Source: Hyphomicrobiales bacterium (GTDB lineage Bacteria > Pseudomonadota > Alphaproteobacteria > Rhizobiales > Xanthobacteraceae). From it: a stretch of DNA of 11,857 nucleotides. The DNA lies in NCBI GenBank assembly GCA_003133345.1, contig PKXB01000202.1, positions 24,335-36,191 of the forward strand. Direction: 5' to 3'. Within the stretch, counting starts at the first letter, position 1, and each line of letters starts with the position of its first letter. Below are positions 8,373 to 11,857 of this stretch, piece after piece. The notes beneath the pieces were generated by a model that had not been told where the DNA came from, did not search any database, and saw only the letters and a list, made by a program, of their open reading frames with translations. A program made the position numbers and the translations under genes.

Positions 8373-8725
8373 CTAAGAAATCGCAAGCAGCCTTCGCCGC
8401 TTTGGCGCAACCGACCCGGCTGAAGGCCTTTCGCAAACTGGTCGCCGCCCATCCAAACGGACTTCCGGCGGGTGAGATCGCGCAATTTTGCAAGGTGCCG
8501 CACAACACCATGTCTACGCATCTCGCGGCGCTCATGCGCGGCGGGCTGATCGCGGTGGCGCGGCAGGGCCGCTCGATGAACTACCGCGCCAATCTCGACG
8601 GCTTCCGCGGCTTGATCGATTTCATGCTGCGCGACTGCTGCAACGGCCGGCCGGAAATCTGCGCGCCGGTGGTCGACGAATTCAACGCCGCGTGCTGCGC
8701 GCCGGCGCGCAAAGTGGCGTCATGA
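8354..8725 (+). CDS. arsR: ArsR/SmtB-family arsenic-responsive repressor
   Basis: This is a 123-residue winged-helix repressor, expected to leave DNA when it binds arsenite. The HTH spans about 39-68 (LPAGEIAQF, then VPHNTMSTHLAALMRGGLI), with the wing near 69-79. The usual ELCVCDL metal site of R773-type ArsR is absent: the matching helix has only Cys46. Instead there is a C-terminal cluster, Cys95-Cys96 and Cys103 in DCCNGRPEIC, close in spacing to the Cys95/96/102 site described for Acidithiobacillus ferrooxidans ArsR. A further pair is Cys114-Cys115. ATG 8354 was chosen, and ATG 8366 (four residues shorter) is equally possible because neither has a Shine-Dalgarno. It is the first gene of the operon, 10 nt before grxB, and is probably autoregulated through the overlapping operator. 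Confidence 0.93.
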   Translation: MSRHMDAKKSQAAFAALAQPTRLKAFRKLVAAHPNGLPAGEIAQFCKVPHNTMSTHLAALMRGGLIAVARQGRSMNYRANLDGFRGLIDFMLRDCCNGRPEICAPVVDEFNAACCAPARKVAS

Positions 8726-8735
8726 GGCCGGCGTC

Positions 8736-9374
8736 ATGAAGCTTTACATGTTCGAGCATTGCTCGCTCTGCTTCCGCGTGCGGATGATCGCCGCGCTCAA
8801 GCGCCTGCATTTGCAGGAGACGGTCGTGCTCGACGACGACAGCGACACCATGGTCGGCCTCGTCGGCAAACGCGTGATTCCAATTCTGCTGAAGGACGAC
8901 GGCCGGCCCATGCTCGAAAGCATGGACATGGTCAGATACATCGAAGGCCTCGGGCCGCCGGTTCTGGTCGGCCCGGAACGTCCAGAAATCGCCCAATGGG
9001 CCGACCGTGTCGTCGCAAAATCCGCGCCGCTGACGATGCCGCGTTATCCGCTGCTCGGGCTGCCCGAATTCGCCACCGCCGCCGCACTCGATCACTACAT
9101 TATGCGCAAGCGCAAAACCTACGACGATTTCGCCGAACTGCGCAGCCATACGCGCGAGCAAATCGACGAACTCATGCCCAAACTCGAAGAGCTCGATGCA
9201 TTGATTGAGAGCCCGCAAGCCGTCAATGGCGCGCTGTCGATGGACGATATCCGCGTGCTGCCGCTGCTGCGGTCCGTCGCTGTCGTCAAAGGGCTCCCGT
9301 TCCCACGGCGCGTTCGGAACTACTTCGAATCGATGATGTACCGCATCGGATTTCAGCCTTTGCCTGCGGTTTGA
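8736..9374 (+). CDS. grxB: glutaredoxin 2 (GrxB family)
   Basis: This is a glutathione-dependent disulphide reductase of the large, GST-like glutaredoxin class. The 212 residues match E. coli Grx2 closely in length and layout: MKLYMFEHC at the N-terminus, a thioredoxin fold with the cis-Pro segment VIPIL and ESMDMVRYIE to about residue 75, then an all-helical C-terminal domain ending in NGALSMDDIRVLPLLR and the final basic helix. The redox pair is Cys9 and Cys12, in CSLC rather than E. coli's CPYC. The start at 8736 has GAGG (8724-8727) overlapping the arsR stop, spaced 8 nt. It lies between arsR and arsC on the same strand, so its likely job is to supply electrons for arsenate reduction. E. 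coli Grx2 is a good donor for R773 ArsC, but the ArsC next door here is a different fold. Confidence 0.92.
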   Translation: MKLYMFEHCSLCFRVRMIAALKRLHLQETVVLDDDSDTMVGLVGKRVIPILLKDDGRPMLESMDMVRYIEGLGPPVLVGPERPEIAQWADRVVAKSAPLTMPRYPLLGLPEFATAAALDHYIMRKRKTYDDFAELRSHTREQIDELMPKLEELDALIESPQAVNGALSMDDIRVLPLLRSVAVVKGLPFPRRVRNYFESMMYRIGFQPLPAV

Positions 9375-9401
9375 GTTTCGGACGATCGAGGAGATTGCGT
9401 G

Positions 9402-9929
9402 ATGAAAGAACAATACAACGTGCTGTTCCTTTGCACCGGCAATTCGGCGCGCTCGATCATCGCCGAAGCGATCCTCAATCGCGCGGGCCGCGGCCGTTTC
9501 AAGGCCTTTAGCGCCGGCAGTCAGCCCAAAGGCAAGATCAATCCGCGCACGCTCGATCTCCTGCGCAAATTCAATTACGACGTCTCGACGCTGCGCTCGA
9601 AATCCTGGACGGAGTTCGCCAAGCCGGGCGCGCCCGACCTCGATTTCGTGTTCACCGTCTGCGACAACGCCGCCGGCGAGTCGTGCCCGCTGTGGCCGGG
9701 CCAGCCGATCACCGCGCATTGGGGCATTCCCGATCCGGTCGCGGCCAGCGGCACGCAGGCCGAGATCGCGCTGGCGTTCAAGGACGCCTATCGCATGCTC
9801 AACCGGCGCATCGATCTGTTGCTGGCGCTGCCGATCGAGAAACTCGACCGGCTGGTGCTGACCACGCGGCTGAAAGAAATCGGTCGTAGCGAAGGCGCCA
9901 CGGAAAAGGCCCAGCATGTCGACGTTTGA
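9402..9929 (+). CDS. arsC: arsenate reductase, low-molecular-weight tyrosine phosphatase type
   Basis: It reduces arsenate to arsenite in the cytosol. The 175-residue protein opens with the phosphatase-like anion loop CTGNSARS at 11-18 (nucleophile Cys11, Arg17). It also has a resolving-cysteine segment with Cys87 and Cys95 in VCDNAAGESCPLWPG, and the DPV stretch at 111-113 holding the likely general acid. S. aureus pI258 ArsC uses Cys10, Cys82 and Cys89, so the second interval is one residue longer here. The C-terminal tail beyond about 155 is longer than in pI258. ATG 9402 was chosen, with GAGGAG at 9388-9393 spaced 8 nt. A GTG just before it could add one residue. The stop codon overlaps acr3 by 14 nt. 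The electron donor may be thioredoxin, as in pI258, or the adjacent Grx2. Confidence 0.94.
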   Translation: MKEQYNVLFLCTGNSARSIIAEAILNRAGRGRFKAFSAGSQPKGKINPRTLDLLRKFNYDVSTLRSKSWTEFAKPGAPDLDFVFTVCDNAAGESCPLWPGQPITAHWGIPDPVAASGTQAEIALAFKDAYRMLNRRIDLLLALPIEKLDRLVLTTRLKEIGRSEGATEKAQHVDV

Positions 9930-10971
9930 ACGCTATCTGACCTTGTGGGTCGCACTCTGCATCGTCGCCGGCATCGCGCTCGGCCACGTCATGCCGGGCG
10001 TCTTCCAAGCGATCGGCAGCGCCGAGTTTGCCAAGGTCAACTTGCCGGTCGCGGCGCTGATCTGGCTGATGATCGTGCCGATGCTGGTCAAGATCGACTT
10101 CGCGGCGTTGGCGCAAGTGCGCGAACACTGGCGCGGCATTGGCGTCACGCTGTTCATCAACTGGGCGGTGAAGCCATTTTCGATGGCCGCGCTCGGCTGG
10201 CTGTTCATCGGCACTCTGTTCCGGCCATATTTGCCGCCCGAGCAGATCAACTCCTACATCGCCGGGCTGATCATTCTGGCGGCGGCGCCCTGCACCGCCA
10301 TGGTGTTCGTGTGGAGCAATCTGACCAAGGGCGAGCCGCACTTCACGTTGTCGCAAGTGGCGCTCAACGACAGCATCATGGTGTTCGCCTTTGCACCGAT
10401 CGTCGGGCTTTTGCTCGGGCTGTCGGCGATCACGGTGCCGTGGGCAACGCTCATGCTCTCGGTCGTACTGTATATCGTGGTGCCGGTGCTGGTAGCGCAG
10501 GTCGTGCGTCGAACGACGCTGGCAAGCGGCGGGCCGGCCGCGCTTGCGAGCTTGCTGAGTAAGTTGCAACCGCTGTCGCTGGTCGCACTGCTGGCGACGC
10601 TCGTTCTGCTGTTCGGCTTCCAGGGCGACCAGATTCTGGCACAGCCGCTGGTGATCGTTCTGCTTGCGGTGCCAATCCTGATTCAGGTCTATTTCAACGC
10701 CGGCCTCGCTTATGTGCTCAACCGGATGGCGGGTGAGCAGCATTGTGTCGCCGGACCTTCCGCCTTGATCGGCGCCAGCAACTTCTTCGAGCTGGCCGTT
10801 GCCGCGGCTATCAGCCTTTTCGGCTTCAATTCGGGTGCCGCCCTGGCAACCGTGGTCGGGGTTTTGATCGAGGTCCCGGTCATGCTGTCCGTGGTCGCGA
10901 TCGTCAACCGCAGCCGCGATTGGTACGAGCGTGGCGCCAAATCGGGCCCCACCGCGTCGGCGCCGCATTAA
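9916..10971 (+). CDS. acr3: Acr3 arsenite efflux permease
   Basis: This is a cytoplasmic-membrane arsenite exporter of the Acr3 (bile/arsenite/riboflavin transporter) family. It has 351 residues with about ten hydrophobic segments. The conserved cysteine Cys126 lies in LAAAPCTAMVFVWSNLTKG, matching the essential TM4 Cys of characterised Acr3 proteins. Glu292 (SNFFELAVA) and Glu319 (GVLIEVPVM) are the conserved acidic membrane residues. The start at 9916 lies inside the arsC 3' end, with AAGG at 9906-9909 spaced 6 nt, indicating translational coupling. No ArsA ATPase or ArsD is nearby, as expected for Acr3, which works alone from the proton-motive force. The C-terminus is polar. It is the last gene of the operon. 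Confidence 0.95.
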   Translation: MSTFERYLTLWVALCIVAGIALGHVMPGVFQAIGSAEFAKVNLPVAALIWLMIVPMLVKIDFAALAQVREHWRGIGVTLFINWAVKPFSMAALGWLFIGTLFRPYLPPEQINSYIAGLIILAAAPCTAMVFVWSNLTKGEPHFTLSQVALNDSIMVFAFAPIVGLLLGLSAITVPWATLMLSVVLYIVVPVLVAQVVRRTTLASGGPAALASLLSKLQPLSLVALLATLVLLFGFQGDQILAQPLVIVLLAVPILIQVYFNAGLAYVLNRMAGEQHCVAGPSALIGASNFFELAVAAAISLFGFNSGAALATVVGVLIEVPVMLSVVAIVNRSRDWYERGAKSGPTASAPH

Positions 10972-11010
10972 AGCTCCCTCTCGCATTGCCCTTTCGCGCT
11001 TCCCATGTTT

Positions 11011-11027
11011 AAGGTCGCGGCCTTTTT
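11011..11027 (+). terminator. weak candidate intrinsic terminator after acr3
   Basis: AAGGT (11011-11015) pairs with GCCTT (11020-11024, one T.G pair) around a CGCG loop and runs into five Ts (11023-11027). The stem is short, so it may be inactive or may work together with the larger palindrome just downstream. Confidence 0.3.
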
Positions 11028-11028
11028 C

Positions 11029-11077
11029 GCGCATGATCCCGAAAAGTGGGAACCGGTTTTCGGACAAGATCATGCGC
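11029..11077. repeat. palindromic dispersed repeat (GCATGATC type) upstream of gshA
   Basis: The outer arms are GCGCATGATC (11029-11038) and GATCATGCGC (11068-11077), perfect over 10 bp. The inner arms are CCGAAAA (11039-11045) and TTTTCGG (11057-11063), perfect over 7 bp, with an ACAA bulge on the right side and the self-complementary AACCGGTT (11051-11058) near the loop. From memory, this text is a common dispersed intergenic palindrome in Hyphomicrobiales genomes. It ends 19 nt before the gshA ATG. Confidence 0.8.
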
Positions 11078-11096
11078 AAACAAAATGTAAGCTTGC

Positions 11097-11857
11097 ATGG
11101 CTCGTGACCAGATCGACATGACCCCGATCGAGACGCGCGACGAACTCGTCGCCTGGCTCGAAGCGGGCTGCAAGCCGAAGGCGCAATTCCGCGTCGGCAC
11201 CGAGCACGAGAAATTTGCTTTCACCGTGCAGGGCCACCGGCCGGTGCCCTATGCCGGCCCGTGCAGCATCCGCGCGCTGCTCGAAGGCATGCACGACCTG
11301 CTCGGCTGGGAGCCGATCATGGAGGGCGAGAACATCATCGGCCTTTTCGACGTTACCCACGGTGGCGCGATTTCGCTGGAGCCGGGCGGCCAGTTCGAGC
11401 TCTCCGGCGCGCCGGTCGAAAACGTGCACCAGACTTGCTCGGAGTTGATGGCGCATTTGGCGCAAGTGCGCGAGGTGGCCAAGCCCTTAGGCATCGGCTT
11501 CCTCGGCATGGGCATGACGCCGAATTGGACTCGCGCCGACATGCCAATGATGCCGAAAGGCCGCTACCGCATCATGACGAACTACATGCCGAAGGTCGGC
11601 AAGTACGGCCTCGACATGATGTACCGCACCTGCACCGTGCAGGCGAACCTCGATTTCTCCTCCGAAGCCGACATGGTGAAAAAGCTGCGGGTGGCGCTGG
11701 CGCTGCAACCGGTGGCGACCGCGCTGTTCGCCAATTCGCCGTTCACGGAAGGGCGGCCGAACGGCTTGCTGTCGTTCCGCTCGGAAATCTGGCGCGACAC
11801 CGACAACAACCGTTCCGGCATGCTGCCCTGGGCGTTCGACGACGGCATGGGCTTCGA
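11097..11857 (+). CDS. gshA: glutamate-cysteine ligase, partial (3' end beyond window)
   Basis: It catalyses ATP-dependent joining of glutamate and cysteine, the first step of glutathione synthesis, in the cytosol. The reading frame is open from ATG 11097 to the window edge: 253 codons plus two bases of a protein usually near 455 residues. It is the alphaproteobacterial/plant-type enzyme. Visible signature blocks are RVGTEHEKF at 32-40 (metal/ATP-binding glutamates), [13 protein letters not shown] at 92-104, [10 protein letters not shown] at 151-160, [20 protein letters not shown] at 174-193 and ANSPF at 212-216. No Shine-Dalgarno precedes the ATG, and an upstream ATG at 11085 is followed at once by TAA. 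It is 125 nt after acr3, with a palindromic repeat and a possible terminator between, so it may be a separate transcription unit, though functionally linked to grxB through glutathione. Confidence 0.93.
   Translation, partial: MARDQIDMTPIETRDELVAWLEAGCKPKAQFRVGTEHEKFAFTVQGHRPVPYAGPCSIRALLEGMHDLLGWEPIMEGENIIGLFDVTHGGAISLEPGGQFELSGAPVENVHQTCSELMAHLAQVREVAKPLGIGFLGMGMTPNWTRADMPMMPKGRYRIMTNYMPKVGKYGLDMMYRTCTVQANLDFSSEADMVKKLRVALALQPVATALFANSPFTEGRPNGLLSFRSEIWRDTDNNRSGMLPWAFDDGMGF

Noticed and set aside
8354..10971. ars operon as a recently acquired mobile island
   Set aside because: No transposase, integrase, tRNA, direct repeats or visible change in base composition flank it.
8682..11079. Two long minus-strand open frames (8682-9917 and 9799-11079) over grxB, arsC and acr3
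   Set aside because: Translations are biased and motif-free. The plus-strand genes have diagnostic residues and ribosome-binding sites.

Overview
The window is GC-rich, tightly packed DNA with no rRNA, tRNA, CRISPR array or insertion sequence. Gene content, protein flavour and two kinds of short palindromic intergenic repeat point to an alphaproteobacterium of the Hyphomicrobiales (Bradyrhizobium/Rhodopseudomonas-like). The order-level guess rests on recalled family resemblance, not on a search.

Left part (73-5298): a plus-strand fatty-acid beta-oxidation cluster. It holds an acyl-CoA dehydrogenase, a thiolase, a small one-domain cupin and a bifunctional enoyl-CoA hydratase/3-hydroxyacyl-CoA dehydrogenase (FadJ/FadB type). 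Together these enzymes cover all four steps of the spiral. The first three genes are 8-20 nt apart. A composite multi-hairpin repeat (2958-3067) separates the cupin from the fadJ-like gene.

Middle (5299-8233): a small four-helix membrane protein of unknown role, then an MFS transporter of unknown substrate. The MFS gene converges on, and overlaps by 17 nt, a minus-strand Dda/RecD-like SF1 helicase gene.

Right part (8347-10971): a compact arsenic-resistance operon, arsR-grxB-arsC-acr3. The ArsR has a C-terminal cysteine cluster. A 12-2-12 inverted repeat lies across its promoter and start codon and is a convincing autoregulatory operator. ArsC (low-molecular-weight phosphatase fold) would reduce arsenate, and Acr3 would export the arsenite. 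A glutaredoxin-2 gene sits between arsR and arsC. After a palindromic repeat (11029-11077) comes the start of gshA (glutamate-cysteine ligase), cut by the window edge. Grx2, ArsC, Acr3 and nearby glutathione synthesis suggest glutathione-powered arsenate detoxification. That coupling is an inference.

No wholly novel system stands out. The most interesting points are the glutaredoxin inside the ars operon, the operator over the arsR start codon with possible leaderless translation, the extra cysteine pair in ArsR, and the cupin inside the beta-oxidation cluster. No gene-free stretch exceeds about 180 nt.
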